A DNA stretch of 64,000 nucleotides from Hemerocallis citrina (lineage: Eukaryota; Streptophyta; Magnoliopsida; Asparagales; Asphodelaceae), in assembly GCA_017893485.1 (NCBI GenBank), contig CM030362.1:262498255-262562254 (forward strand). The letters are read 5' to 3'. Below the pieces are notes generated by a model. That model was not told the DNA's origin. It did no database searches and saw only the letters and a list, made by a program, of their open reading frames with translations. The translations under genes were made by a program, and so were the position numbers. Shown here piece by piece: positions 44,749-55,231 of the stretch; the first letter of the stretch is position 1, and every line of letters begins with the position of its first letter.

Positions 44749-45114
44749 ATGACTTGTGTTTTCGTAACGTCAATCATAGAATTCCGGCTTTGATGCATAA
44801 AATTTTCTCTTTCATTCTTGATTGGGCAGATATGGAGGAAGCAAGGAAGAGGATCTGGTTGGAGGAGTAGGCGGCATAGCAAATTGGGGAGACGGTTTCG
44901 TACTGATTCGTCTGGTGTATCTTCCTATGTTTAGATTTCCAATTTGTTGTTTTGCTTTAAGTAGGTTTCACCGTGCTTTCTTGCGCGATATTTCGTAATA
45001 TGAACTACTTGTTTCGTTAATCGATCATTAATGAAGCGATGACGAGGTCATCCTTTATTAAAAGAAATAAAAATAAAAATAAAAATAAAAATAAAAATAA
45101 AAATAAAAATAAAA
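44749..45114 (+). pseudogene. LINE ORF2 end, 3' UTR and tail (second segment)
   Basis: The LINE frame broken at 19534 resumes: after the duplicated ATGAC it reads LCFRNVNHRIPALMHKIFSF and on to RIWLEE, then TAG (44868-44870). The 3' UTR contains ATTAATGAAGCGATGACGAG, shared with the two non-autonomous LINE derivatives, and ends in a (TAAAAA)n tail at 45066-45114. Together with 18360-19534 this makes a ~1.5-kb 5'-truncated copy. A LINE target duplication was not found with certainty. Confidence 0.88.
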
Positions 45115-45665
45115 TGTGTTAATCATCTAGTCTAAATAAAACTCTGCAAACAAACAGAGAAGAGGGCAATAGTTTCTCACCCCCATCTTTTTTCACCCCT
45201 TTTCTGCACACCTGCTTTAGAACGAAGTACAAGGCCCATGCTTGGCCTAAGGTAATACCACGAGAGGGAGAGAGCAGGGGTTTAAAGAGAGATGGAGGAA
45301 ACCCTAGCATAGTTATAGTAGGTATCAGCAAAATGAGACAACGTATGTGTACGTAATAGATGGTTGGTGCGGTGGCCCGAATACAAACTTCAAACTTTTC
45401 TACTACATGTATATGTACTACATCACCAATTACTCATGATTCATGAACATAGCTCTTTCATTCAATTATTATTTATTATCATTTCAACAACTTGGGAGAA
45501 TTATGACATGGCAATATGGCATGTGGGATCAATTAGTAATAAAGTGAGTGGTGCATATATGGATTATAATATAATGTATATATAAAATGCTATAGTTTGA
45601 TTATATAAAAGAACATCAATGTTCTATTTGACTAATTATAGTTCCAGTTTGCAGATCATAGAGGG
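45115..45665. other. Spacer without a recognised gene
   Basis: Mixed AT-rich sequence with a few GA-rich patches (45260-45310). The open frames are short and have no recognised motif. Confidence 0.4.
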
Positions 45666-45673
45666 CTTGTGCT

Positions 45674-45952
45674 TAGTGCTGCAAATGAATCGAGCTATTA
45701 GCGAGCTATTCGGTTCGAGCTCGGTCAAAATTCGGCTCGAACCGAGCTCGAGCTCAAAACTGAGCTCGTTTCGTAAACGAGCCGAGCTCGAGCTTGGGTT
45801 TTTTTTTTACGCTAAGCTCGCGAGCTATTCGGCTCGAATACGTTCAAAACTCGGCTCGAACCGAGCTCGAACTCAAAACCGAGCTCGTTTCGTAAACGAG
45901 CCGAGCTCGAGCCTGAAGGTATTTGGCTCGGTTCGGCTCGATTGCAGCGCTA
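45674..45952. mobile_element. hAT-type MITE
   Basis: 279 bp with ends TAGTGCTGCAA and TTGCAGCGCTA, flanked by a perfect 8-bp duplication CTTGTGCT (45666-45673, 45953-45960), the size made by hAT transposases. Inside, a ~95-bp unit rich in GAGCTCG, CGAACCGAGCTCGA and TCGTTTCGTAAACGAG palindromes occurs twice in tandem. No coding capacity. Confidence 0.88.
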
Positions 45953-46077
45953 CTTGTGCTTTCGGTAAAATTATAGTTCTCCAAATAGACATGGCTCCAG
46001 ACTCCAGAGTTATTTCTGACTAAGGACTCGGGAGTTGAGACACGCTTGAAAACCTTGGTGAATTCATCCACATTATC

Positions 46078-46136
46078 CCTGTGTTACAACAACAAAGACG
46101 TTCTCCCAAATGCGTTGGGCTGGACATGTGAAACCT
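46078..46136 (-). repeat. SINE-like fragment, part 1 (possible Au-SINE relative)
   Basis: The minus strand reads CCAGCCCAACGCATTTGGGA followed by TTTGTTGTTGTAACA, resembling the 3' end of the plant Au-type SINE (GGCCAACCCAA..GTTGTTGTTG). The LINE derivative 46151-48065 separates it from a second piece at 48080-48190. Assignment is from memory of the family. Confidence 0.35.
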
Positions 46137-46150
46137 TTTCAATTAAACTT

Positions 46151-48065
46151 TTTTTTTTTTTGAAAAAAAGGTGACCGCGTCACCGCTTCATTAATAAATT
46201 ATTAACGAAACAAGTATTACAAATATATAACATCTATCTGTTCCTAGAACGGAACCACAGAAAATAATTATCCAGTTAAGCCTACAACATTAACTAGTCC
46301 ATCTCATAGCTAAACTTATAGACAAAGCCACCTGTAATCTGTTCTCCCCCCTGTTAGATGTGACACATGCAAATTCCTATTGAATAATCAGATACCGACT
46401 CATCGATCACCAACCATAGTTACGACTTGCCCATGCACCTTCAAGCGACATCTAACTTGAACACCACTCCAGCACCAACTTCACTACCCCATTCGAGGAC
46501 ACCTAATCAGAAAAACATACCGGAAATGACTTTCCTAATCACAATTCTGATAATGACTTGCCACTCCGCCCATTCAGTGACGACTTGTCACTTCTCTAGT
46601 TTGGAACGCTCTGCTCATTCACCACCACGGTGACCGACGTTCTGTTCGTGACGTTGCTGATGACTAGCCCGAACACCTTCTCTGTGACGACTTGGCCCCC
46701 AGTAGACCTGCAACGACTCACATCACCCTTTCCACAGCAACAACCTCACTCAAACTCCCAAACTAGCGACGACTCACACATCTACCATATCGGCCCCGGC
46801 TTGCACATCTATCACAACTGTCACAGCTCGTACATCCTCCACCATATGATGACTCGCACATCATCCCAACGATATTGACAAAATCGGACACCGCATTGGT
46901 GAGAATTAGCAACATCACCAACGATCGTTCAATAAAGGACAAAAAGAAGCAACTCAATCTGACCTCTTACTCTCGACCAAGAGCCCAGATGAAAGCCCCA
47001 CACATGTTCATCACCTCCCAAATGTAATTTGAGTTTCGAAACTCTAAAATGAAATTCAAACTCCATCAAAATATCTCTCCCCCCTATACACTACCTCCAT
47101 CTTCCCCCAAGCGTCCACCATGTCAACAAACACCGCCACCATCTCTTACTGGCATACTTACTCCTTTCCCAATGATGTTGTTGTATTGGAACAGCCAAAC
47201 CAACCCCATCACGACGCCCTCTTCCGATTGCGCTAAATCCAACCATCAACAGTAATCGTTGTTTTCAACCATCAGGCCGATGGTACAGACGATCTATACC
47301 ACCAGCGAATTTCACCCCTCAACAAATGTAACGCTTGCCCCCCACCCCCCGACTCATCTAATTTGAATTTCAAACCCTAATTTGAAATTCAAAAATTCAA
47401 AAACCAGCCAACCAATCAATCAATCAGTCAATCGATCAATAATCAATCATCAATCAATCAATCAATTTCAACTCAATTAGCATCAGATCTAGCACCTCTC
47501 CCCTTGAACAATCCCCTACCAAAGCCCCTTCTTGACCCATACCCTCTTTTGGGCCAACCCCAACCACCCCGGCCGACCTAGCCCCGGTCGTCCATCAACT
47601 CGTCGGTGTTGGAGTCTAACCCATCTACTCCACCTAGCCCCGGCGTAGGATACCAAGCACCTCCGGTAAGCTACACCTCCTCCACGTTGAAGTCTCGAAG
47701 CATCAAATCTCTCTGCCTCGACGCCGCCACAACATACCTTGACAGCGCTCCTCCATAGACACACCATCTCTGCTGCGTCGACGTTGCCGACCACATCTAA
47801 GGAGCCTGAAATCGCGAAACCCTAGGCGATCTTCGACCTCCTCTACACCGCTGTGGAAGTGGGAATGGGTGGGGGGGGGGAGGAGGAGGAGGAAGAATTG
47901 TCGAGGGACTCCTCCCCCCTCCCCGATCGAGGACGCCGTCACCTGACTTTGGAGCTTTGATATTGAAAGTTTCTCTCTCTAGGGTTTTCTTGAGAGAGAA
48001 ACATTTCTTGGTGTGGTTTTAGCTATCTTTTAGTTTTGTTAGCTATCTTTTAGTCTTCTGTGGTA
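46151..48065 (-). mobile_element. Non-autonomous LINE derivative, copy 2
   Basis: A 14-bp duplication TTTCAATTAAACTT flanks it (46137-46150 and 48066-48079), and a poly-A tail (T-run at plus 46151-46160) marks the 3' end on the minus strand. These are the marks of target-primed reverse transcription. Minus-strand order is a leader with GTTTCTCTCTC and CTCTAGAGAGAG-type blocks and C/CTC runs, a middle with GAAATTCAAATT-like units, then ATTAATGAAGCGGTGACG and the tail. It shares this plan with 10162-11794. No RT or endonuclease is encoded. Open frames inside are short and proline/histidine-rich, not a recognised ORF1. Confidence 0.82.
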
Positions 48066-48079
48066 TTTCAATTAAACTT

Positions 48080-48190
48080 TGTTAGGTCACATCTCCTATG
48101 CTATACAACAACTACATCATATCTCTCTATCGCAATCCATGCACATATTTATCCCTGGTCTTCTTTACTTATCATTCCCAATAACTCGTG
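48080..48190 (-). repeat. SINE-like fragment, part 2
   Basis: TAGGTCACATCTCC.. ATCCATGC.. CCCTGGTCTTCTTTAC on the plus strand resembles the body of Au-type SINEs in reverse orientation, and continues the piece at 46078-46136 once the LINE derivative is removed. Low certainty. Confidence 0.3.
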
Positions 48191-48196
48191 CAGTTA

Positions 48197-48738
48197 GAGC
48201 ATCTGCAGTTGTTCGCCAAATATCCAAAAAATAAATAATTTGGCCAAAAATCACATGCAGTCGTTGGCCAAATACCTATTTTTTGGGTGTGCCGTGAACA
48301 GTAGGCTGCCAAATTTGGGGGAGAATATAGCAATTTCCATATTTTGAAAATCGGAAGATGATTTACCGTTTTTATGTCGGACGGAAGATGATTTGTCGTT
48401 GGTTATTATAATTATTTTTCAAATGGAGAAACGGTATCCACCGTTTCATCCACACAAAAAAAAGCCAACAATGAAGGACGGGATATCATCTCCCGTCCCT
48501 CACAGTTGGGATTTTTAAATTTATTTAATTTTATTTTTATTTTTTTATTTTTTTTGGGAGAAACGGTAGACCTCAATTTAAAAGAAAAAAAATTAAAAAA
48601 ATGTAGACGGAATATCATATCTCGTTTCGTCCATAAAAAATCCAGTTTTTTAGTATAGACGACTATAGCTAATGTGCTAATTGCTATTTTCAAAATGGTC
48701 ATATACCCATTTTTTGGACAAAACGACTCCGATTGCTC
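48197..48738. mobile_element. PIF/Harbinger (Tourist-type) MITE
   Basis: 542 bp with ends GAGCATCTGCAGTTGTT and the mirror AACGACTCCGATTGCTC, flanked by TTA (48194-48196 and 48739-48741), the target duplication of Tourist-type MITEs. The inner part holds repeated GGAAGATGATTT and GAAACGGTA blocks. No coding capacity. Confidence 0.78.
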
Positions 48739-48741
48739 TTA

Positions 48742-50097
48742 ATGGTTTTAAGTTATTCATCTAGACATATTTCTTAATGGTTTGATATTGTGTTCATAAA
48801 ACATATAAGCCATACGATTACCTTGTAAGACTTTTTCCTTGTATCATGGTGTAGGCATATCTCAAACCAACTGATGAGATTAAAGCTACGTGACATTACA
48901 AGTCACCACTTCTATAGTAGCCCAAAATTCAGGAAATTCACCGTAAATTCAATCACAAATAACGAAGATATAGAATTAATAGTTTGCTCGCTTATCATTG
49001 CACCAGCATGCACTAACATCAATACACAACCTCATGTTTGAAATGCTTCAACGAGTTACTTGTTACCATTTATTTTAGACAATATGTCTAAGTTTTATAC
49101 TGATAATACACAGTGGAAGAACTAAAACTTCAACCATAGAATCCATCTACCAACTCCCATGGCCCAGAGGTTAATTTGAAGATTACGGACTAACAATATC
49201 ATGTCATCTATGTTGCATGGGCACAGACATGGGACACAGATTATGACACCACACAATCATAGCAACATAAAAATTTCCAGAAAAGACAGTCTTTTATATA
49301 TATACAGGCCAATCGATTAAGTTACCAGTGATACACACCATGAAATATTCAGTAAGTTTTGAGTGTTGAATTTTCACACAATTACTAATGGCAGTTACTT
49401 ATTAAGCTACCAATGCTATATACATTACATATTTGAATAAATATCCAATAGCCATCCCTCACAACAAATAACTACAACTCCTAATGTTAGTTTCTCCTCT
49501 CATTCCTTAACCATCTCTCATGCTAATCACTCTTTCAGGCATCTCTCTCACTTTCCTATCTCACCTCTCTCACTCCTAAAATTGATTCGTGATCATGATG
49601 TAACAAAGATGTGTTGCTAATATAGACAATACATGCCACTTTGGGTCCATTTTTGGCATGTATGTTCCGCGAAGGTGTCAAGATACATGTCCGACACGGA
49701 CATGGTACCCATTTTTGAAGTGCCGGTTTAACATAGCATGTCGATAAAAAATTACACTTGAAAATGGATACAAGTTGTTGCTCCTTGCACAAAACTAAGT
49801 GAACATACAGTTGCGAGTGATCTAATCCTAACATGAACTTTGATCAAGAACCAAAATGATTAAATTTTAGAATAATATAAGAAAACTAAATAATTTGTCT
49901 TCATAAAATAGTCTTTAATTAATATTATCAACCACACAATCAGTACACGTATAAGAATATATAGCTATCATTTGTTTACATCTCCGTCAAAAGGCGATGT
50001 CATCTGCTGTATGTTCAAAACAGCATAAAGAAAGCTGAAAACAATGCAATTTCAGAACTTACATATAATAACATCATTTAACGAAATTAAGTACCAA
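48742..50097. other. AT-rich stretch; possible downstream part of the host gene at 53.4 kb
   Basis: No long frame. A minus-strand stretch at 50034-49970 follows a good acceptor (TTGCATTGTTTTCAG) and reads open to a TGA (FLYAVLNIQQMTSPFDGDVN), which could be a last exon of the gene whose first exon is at 53293-53398. This is a guess from splice signals only. Short palindromic TGTCCGACACGGACA lies near 49690. Confidence 0.3.
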
Positions 50098-50102
50098 AAC
50101 AC

Positions 50103-50689
50103 TGATGGAATTGTATATCTTACATACTTGGGTTGATGTGAAGAGAGGACATTGAAGCGAAGGAGGTCAGAGCGTCGTTGAAAGCGAGAAGTATCAGCAG
50201 CCAACAGCTACAGCATCAACAATGAATTGACAGTCGACTACCCCAAGCGCAGTCGACCGTGGCAACTCTCTGGTTTGGAGAAGACCAAATGTGGTCGACT
50301 GCCACTTTGCGCAGTCAACCGACAACTGTTGCATTAGCTCTTTGGGTCGGATCTGGGCGATCTGTTTTAAGCCTTTTCTACTCCAAGTTAGATCTTACAA
50401 CTCCTATCGTGTGGCTTATTCTTCAAGATATATCGAACGGTTATTGTATCAAGACTACAACTTAGATTTCTCTAGATCTATGTATATTGTACCACTCTCC
50501 ATTGAGAGAGATAAGTATTTCATTGATAGTTTTTCATTGTAAACAACATATTATCTTCTAGTAAGGCGTGGGAGATAGATAGGTTCTTGGTGAGAGAATT
50601 TGTAACTCTAATAGTCATTTCTAGTTGAAAAATATCTCCCTTATTTTTCCGGATTAGGGTTTGCCCAAACCGGGACAAGATTGTGTGCT
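50103..50689 (+). repeat. Truncated 5' LTR of the second copia element
   Basis: It matches the 3' LTR from its start up to ACAAGATTGTGTG, then breaks into protease sequence. It contains CAGTCGAC and CAGTCGACCG motifs (50232-50250) and GGTCGACTG (50295), recalling those in the first copia element. Confidence 0.78.
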
Positions 50690-51360
50690 TGATTTGGGTA
50701 GTTCTACTCATATTTGCTCTGAGATGGAAAAATTTTCTGCTTACAAGTCTACAATAGGGCATTGTGTGAAAACGAGAACTGGTGAGATTTGTGAAGTAGT
50801 GGATGAGGGAACGGTTGTGTTAGAGAAGCCAGATGGAAACATGTACAGTATAAGGGAAGTCATGGATATTCCTCTGCTGAAACATAATCTAAAATCCTTG
50901 GGAACTCTGCAAGTACGTGGCTGCAGGCACACTGTTCGTTGTTGAGTTCTATCTGTTTGGGAACGTCGTCGTAAGATGATAAAGTGTAAGAGGGGTGTTA
51001 GACCAGGCTAGCACAACCTCTATAAGCTTTGTGGGAACCGAAAATCTTGCGCAAGTGATTCTATGCCCGTTATTCCTAAAGCATCATCTAGTTTGCCGCT
51101 ACTATAATCATCGAAACGAGACCACGATGTTCAAATACCGTTGAGAGGTGGAGAGTTCCTTGGGGTATGTGAAGTTCATAAGGAGGGTGACACCTCAGTG
51201 TTAATGCCTACTAAAGTGTGCCCTTGATAGAGCATACTGATTTGTGAAATGAGGTGGAATATTGATTCAACTAGATGAAGAAACTACAAAACCGAGTTTG
51301 TCAACAGATGGAGAATAAAAGAGTCTAGAGATAATTAGTCACACAGTGTTGATATGTAAT
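50681..51360 (+). pseudogene. copia protease and flanking pol remnant
   Basis: From the junction with the LTR the frame reads CVLDLGSSTHICSEMEKFSA and on to IPLLKHNLKSLGTL, the copia protease with its DSG active site changed to DLG. It stops at 50945. Beyond, GVRPG.HNLYKLCG-like text in broken frames fits the pre-integrase region. After that comes unassigned sequence to the polypurine tract. Nothing is functional. Confidence 0.75.
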
Positions 51361-51373
51361 CCAAAGTGGAGAT

Positions 51374-52606
51374 TGTTGATATTGTATATCTTGGATACTT
51401 GGGTTCGATGTGAAAAGAAGACGTTGAAGCGAATGAGGTCGAAGTGTCGTTGGAAGCGAGAAGTATCAGCAACAGCAAGCAACTGCAAATCAACAATGAA
51501 TTGACAATCGACTTCCCCAAGGGCAGTCAACCGTCACAACTATCTGGTTTGAAGATGACCAAATGCGATTGACTGTCACTTTGGGCAGTATACCGACAGC
51601 GGCAATAGCAACTCTTTGGGCCGAGTCTGAGTGATCTGTTTTGAGCCCATTTTCTACTTCAAGTTAGATCATATTACTCCTGTCGTGTGGTATCTTCTTC
51701 AGAATATATCGGACGGTTATTGTATCAAGACTACAACTTAGGATTTTCCTATCTATATAATAAAACGCAAAGAAAGCTATCAAGTGTTTCTCAATCAATA
51801 GGGTTGAAATCAATGGTCCAGATCTAACCTCACAAAACATATTTTCCCGCCCAAAAGTTTTTCCTCAAAACTCAAATTCAAATCCCCCGAAAACAAGTCC
51901 TTTATTTACTTATTTATTTATTTATATCTCTCTCTCTCTCATTCTCTCTCTATTTACGCAGAAATTTATATTTTCAGATTTCAGGTTTGTAAATTTTCAG
52001 ATTTTTTATGCATTTTTTATTGCTCATGTTACATTGAAAATAACAAATGTCTCATCAACAGTTAAATTTCATCATTTTTCACACTCAAAGTTCTAAAAAT
52101 TGGATCTTACACCTCCATTTATAATTATTTTTCAACATATACTAATAGAAACATGGACTTTTATTTACAACTAATTATTATTTTACTATTCAAATTTGAG
52201 CTACATAATTGTTATTTTACTGTTTACAAGACTTTCATATGCTGTATCGTTCCGAAGATGTGCCGTAGGCACGTGCCCACGGGCAAATCTAGTATCTTTA
52301 TATATTATAATAGTCTCCATGGAGAGAGATAAATACTTCTTTTAGAGTTCTCCATTGTAAACAACAGATTATCTTATAGTGAGGACTGAGAGGTAGATAG
52401 GTTATCGGTGAGAGAGTTTGTCACTCTCGTAATCATCCGTAGTTGAATAATATCTTCCTAATTTTTCTTCGGATTAGGGTTTGCCCAAACCTGAACAAGA
52501 TTGTGTGTTTTGTGTGTTTGATTTGATCTCTTATTTGATAGTTTATTGGATCATTTATCGCTTCTCGCTCTCCTAGCTCCAACTTCTTTGTGCCAAATTT
52601 CTAACA
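51374..52606 (+). repeat. 3' LTR of the second copia element (with Helitron inside)
   Basis: TGTTGATATTGTATATCTTG to ..AATTTCTAACA. Removing the Helitron (51752-52292) leaves about 692 bp that aligns with the truncated 5' LTR on both sides of the insertion. Confidence 0.82.
51752..52292 (+). mobile_element. Non-autonomous Helitron
   Basis: It starts TCTATATAATAAAACGC after an A, ends CTAG before a T, and has the hairpin GCCCACGGGC eight bases upstream of the end. The paralogous 5' LTR at 50460-50500 gives an uninterrupted version of the same site, which shows the insertion directly. It encodes no Rep/helicase and so depends on another element. Confidence 0.82.
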
Positions 52607-52611
52607 AACAT

Positions 52612-53040
52612 CGATAGTAATTTGTTTGAAAAAATAAATATACCTATTATGATACCAGAACAAGCATTCACCTGAAGTTCTCCTTGTCATGCACAGCCTT
52701 GTCAAGAAATCTTGTTTTCTAGTGACAAAACTACGCTCAAATTTTTTTCCTGAGCTATTGGGCAACACAAAATGCACTTATACATCAATTGTAAATTGCC
52801 CAAAAGAACTTTAGGGTAGTTAGTTTGTAGAATTCTTTCCATTATATCCATAATAATTTCTCTAAAATTCAGAAACCTCACCTCAACTTCTTTCAAGCAA
52901 AAAACTACCCTAAAGATTTCCCAGGTAACTCAGACCCATATTGATCACAGAATGGCACTTATACATCAATTCTCAATTGCCCAGAAAAACAACTTCAGTG
53001 CAGTCTTTTCAATTTCACTGAAATGACTTCGCCGTAGTTT
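52612..53040. other. Probable intron sequence of the candidate host gene
   Basis: No open frame of note. A ~40-bp stretch (ACTTATACATCAATT.. TTGCCC) occurs at ~52778 and again at ~52960. AT-rich, with T-runs on the minus strand, as plant introns are. Confidence 0.35.
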
Positions 53041-53292
53041 TCCGCATTATATATACACATAATTAAATTTTTTTTAAAAAAAAATACCAACGCGAGACGA
53101 GCCAAACCAAACTACCACTGATCATCCGCGCCGCTCCGCAAGCACTGTTGAGACCAATACCTTCATCCACTTCTTGGGTTGTTCTGTAACTGCAACTACA
53201 GATACAAATACAAAAGTAACAAAACCAAATGGGTTGGTTTTCAAATTGCACACCAACTGTTTGATTAAATGTCAAGAAGAAGGAGAGCTTAC

Positions 53293-53398
53293 CATTCGAG
53301 TTGCGGGCGACTGGGTTTAACCGGGAAGAGGGAGTGTTGGGTTTGAGGCAGTGGATGGAGAGAGCAGAGGTGGGACTCGTGGGAGTGAGAAGGGCCAT
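53293..53398 (-). CDS. Candidate host-gene first exon with plastid-transit-like N-terminus
   Basis: The ATG at 53398 lies in a good plant context (CCGCAATGGCC) behind a CT-rich leader (CTCTCTCTCTCTCAC) that is typical of plant 5' UTRs. The 35 codons start MALLTPTSPTSALSIHC and stay rich in Ser, Thr, Pro and Arg with no acidic residue, as chloroplast transit peptides do. A strong donor ATG|GTAAGC follows at 53293. A likely next exon follows one of the AGs at 53196-53184 (..EQPKKWMK), with donor AAG|GTATTG at 53160. I do not recognise the protein. It is the only stretch in the window that reads like a host gene. Later exons may lie beyond the copia insertion. Confidence 0.45.
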
Positions 53399-53555
53399 TG
53401 CGGGTGAGGAAGGAGTGAGTGAGAGAGAGAGAGAGGTTGAGAGTGTGGTGAAGGCATGATTTGGGGAGGAGCTTCAAGATGCGCGCTACTAAAATCCAAG
53501 GGTTCTTTTTTAATCAAGAAAGGGTACGTTTTCAGTCTGTCCCTTTATCAATATA

Positions 53556-54085
53556 CTAGTATTTTTCCCACGTTTTGATAAGAGTTGAAGAAATTTCGCG
53601 TGCGATATATGTAAAGAAATAGTTTTGGAGTTAGGCGTGTATTGTATGTAATTAGAAAAAATATTTTGAAGAAAAAATTACAATTTGTACGTATAATGCA
53701 CGTATTTATAAGTAGAATTTGAGTTGTACATGTAACATATGCGAATATTTGGTGTTAAAAAATATTAAAAATTAAATTTGCACGTGGGTTGCACGTTTTA
53801 AATAGGTAGAAAGAATTGTGTGTTAGTTTTTGTTGTAATTAATGGGAGAGTTTGAGTTGCACTACAACGCACGGGTTTGTATGTTGACAAATGACAACTC
53901 CAACTCTCTCATTATAATATTCACAAATGCTATACATACCTCAACTTTTACTCCAAACTTATCTCAACAAATAAAGGATAAACAAAAAATGATTAATATA
54001 TTACCAAAATCTTATTTTTTGGTGATTGGGGTATGTTTAGAGTAAAATTTAAGATATGTGTAGTCCTCTTCTATAATATTAGAGA
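53556..54085 (-). mobile_element. Helitron-like repeat upstream of the host exon
   Basis: The minus strand begins TCTCTAATATTATAG after A at 54085, nearly the same as the Helitron start at 12975, and a CTAG followed by T lies at 53556. Several CGTGYRATGCACG-like stretches occur inside. There is no clear hairpin right before the CTAG, so the 3' end is doubtful. Just right of it are AGAGATA/AGAGATT heptamer repeats (54081-54118), also seen at 14730-14747. Confidence 0.4.
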
Positions 54086-54227
54086 TGAGAGATAAGAGAT
54101 AAGAGATTAGAGATTAGAGACATATGTTTTTTTTAATGTAATGAGCTTTGGGCCGGCCCAGTAACGTTCCAATGCTATAAGATTTTTTCTTTATTTTTAA
54201 AAGATGGTTAGTTATATCATGGAATTT

Positions 54228-54530
54228 ATTTCCAAACTGCCCCACTTTTTAAAAGTTTTGCCGAAATGGCCCTACTTTTTTTAAAATTTCAAATCATTCC
54301 ACTCGGTCTTTGAAAGACCGAGTTTAGTTAAAACTAACTCGGTTTTTCAAAGACCGAGTATTAGTCTTGGATTTTTCGAATTCTAACACTCGGTCTTTGA
54401 AAACCCGAGTTATTTTTAACTAAACTCGCTCTTTCAAAGACCGAGTGAGTCATTTTGATAAATACTTTCGAAAGTGGGTCAGTTTGGTAAATACTTTCAA
54501 AAAGTGGGTCATTTTGGTAATAAGTTTCAT
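54228..54530. mobile_element. MITE with CTCGGTCTTTGAAAGACCGAG palindromes
   Basis: The ends (TTCCAAACTGCCCCACTTTT and the mirror AAAAAGTGGGTCATTTTGG) are imperfect inverted repeats. The inner part holds four copies of ACTCGGTCTTTGAAAG or its complement, forming two short hairpins. The target duplication is unclear. Related CAAAAGTGGAC / GTAAATATTTTC text occurs in the Tekay LTR near 24770-24850. Confidence 0.5.
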
Positions 54531-55145
54531 AATTGGAGGGTGGTGGTGCCGTATCAAGCCAGAGAAGGAAGAGGATATCCTTTTAGCTTTTTCCTTGATT
54601 TAATACCAAATGGAGATAATAAATAAACACACAAAATAGTCTTCCCACAAAACCTATCATAATCAAGATTTGTTAGTACTAATAAATCTAACTACACTAC
54701 ATAATTCTAATTTGGATTTCACATCAGTCACTAATAATTAAGATTCTTGTATTTCATATTTTTCCTTCTATAATTCATTTCTTGCATATGAGAACACCTC
54801 CGTTCTCATTCATTCTTGTTTATTTTGTTCATTTTTTCGCTATTTAGAATAAATATCTTTTACTTTTTAAGCCGAGTTATGCGATGGAGGAAACTGTGTA
54901 GCTTCTAGATGGTACGTATGTTGCATGTGTCTCTTCATTTCATATACAAACTTTAAGTAATAACATATTTTGAAGATATTGGGAAAATCGCCTGTGTATA
55001 TATATACTAGTATAATGTACTTGAGATGCACGTCTAAAAAGTAAAATTATCAAATTAAATGAATATATATTGAAAAAGAAAAAAAATAGTTTATATTTGA
55101 ATGTTTTGATTTGGGCTACACGTGCGGTGTACATTTATATTTGTT

Positions 55146-55148
<3 letters not shown>
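54531..55148. other. AT-rich spacer without a gene
   Basis: No feature recognised apart from short T-runs and a CACGTGCGGTGTACAT stretch near 55118, related to the dispersed ACGTGC..GCACGT palindromes. Confidence 0.4.

Positions 55149-55227
<79 letters not shown>
55149..55227. repeat. (AT)n microsatellite
   Basis: About 80 bp of AT dinucleotides directly against the 3' LTR of the Tat element, which apparently inserted at its edge. Confidence 0.9.

Positions 55228-55231
<4 letters not shown>

Larger units (their letters stand above)
50103..52606 (+). mobile_element. Deleted Ty1/copia element carrying a Helitron
   Basis: The 5' LTR (from TGATGGAATTGTATATC) is cut short and fused to a protease fragment; a polypurine tract CCAAAGTGGAGAT (51361-51373) precedes the complete 3' LTR (51374-52606). 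The flanks AACAC (50098-50102) and AACAT (52607-52611) are a duplication with one change. The PBS, gag, integrase and RT are gone. A 541-bp Helitron lies in the 3' LTR. The element sits ~700 bp downstream of the candidate host exon, probably within the gene's intron. Confidence 0.82.
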
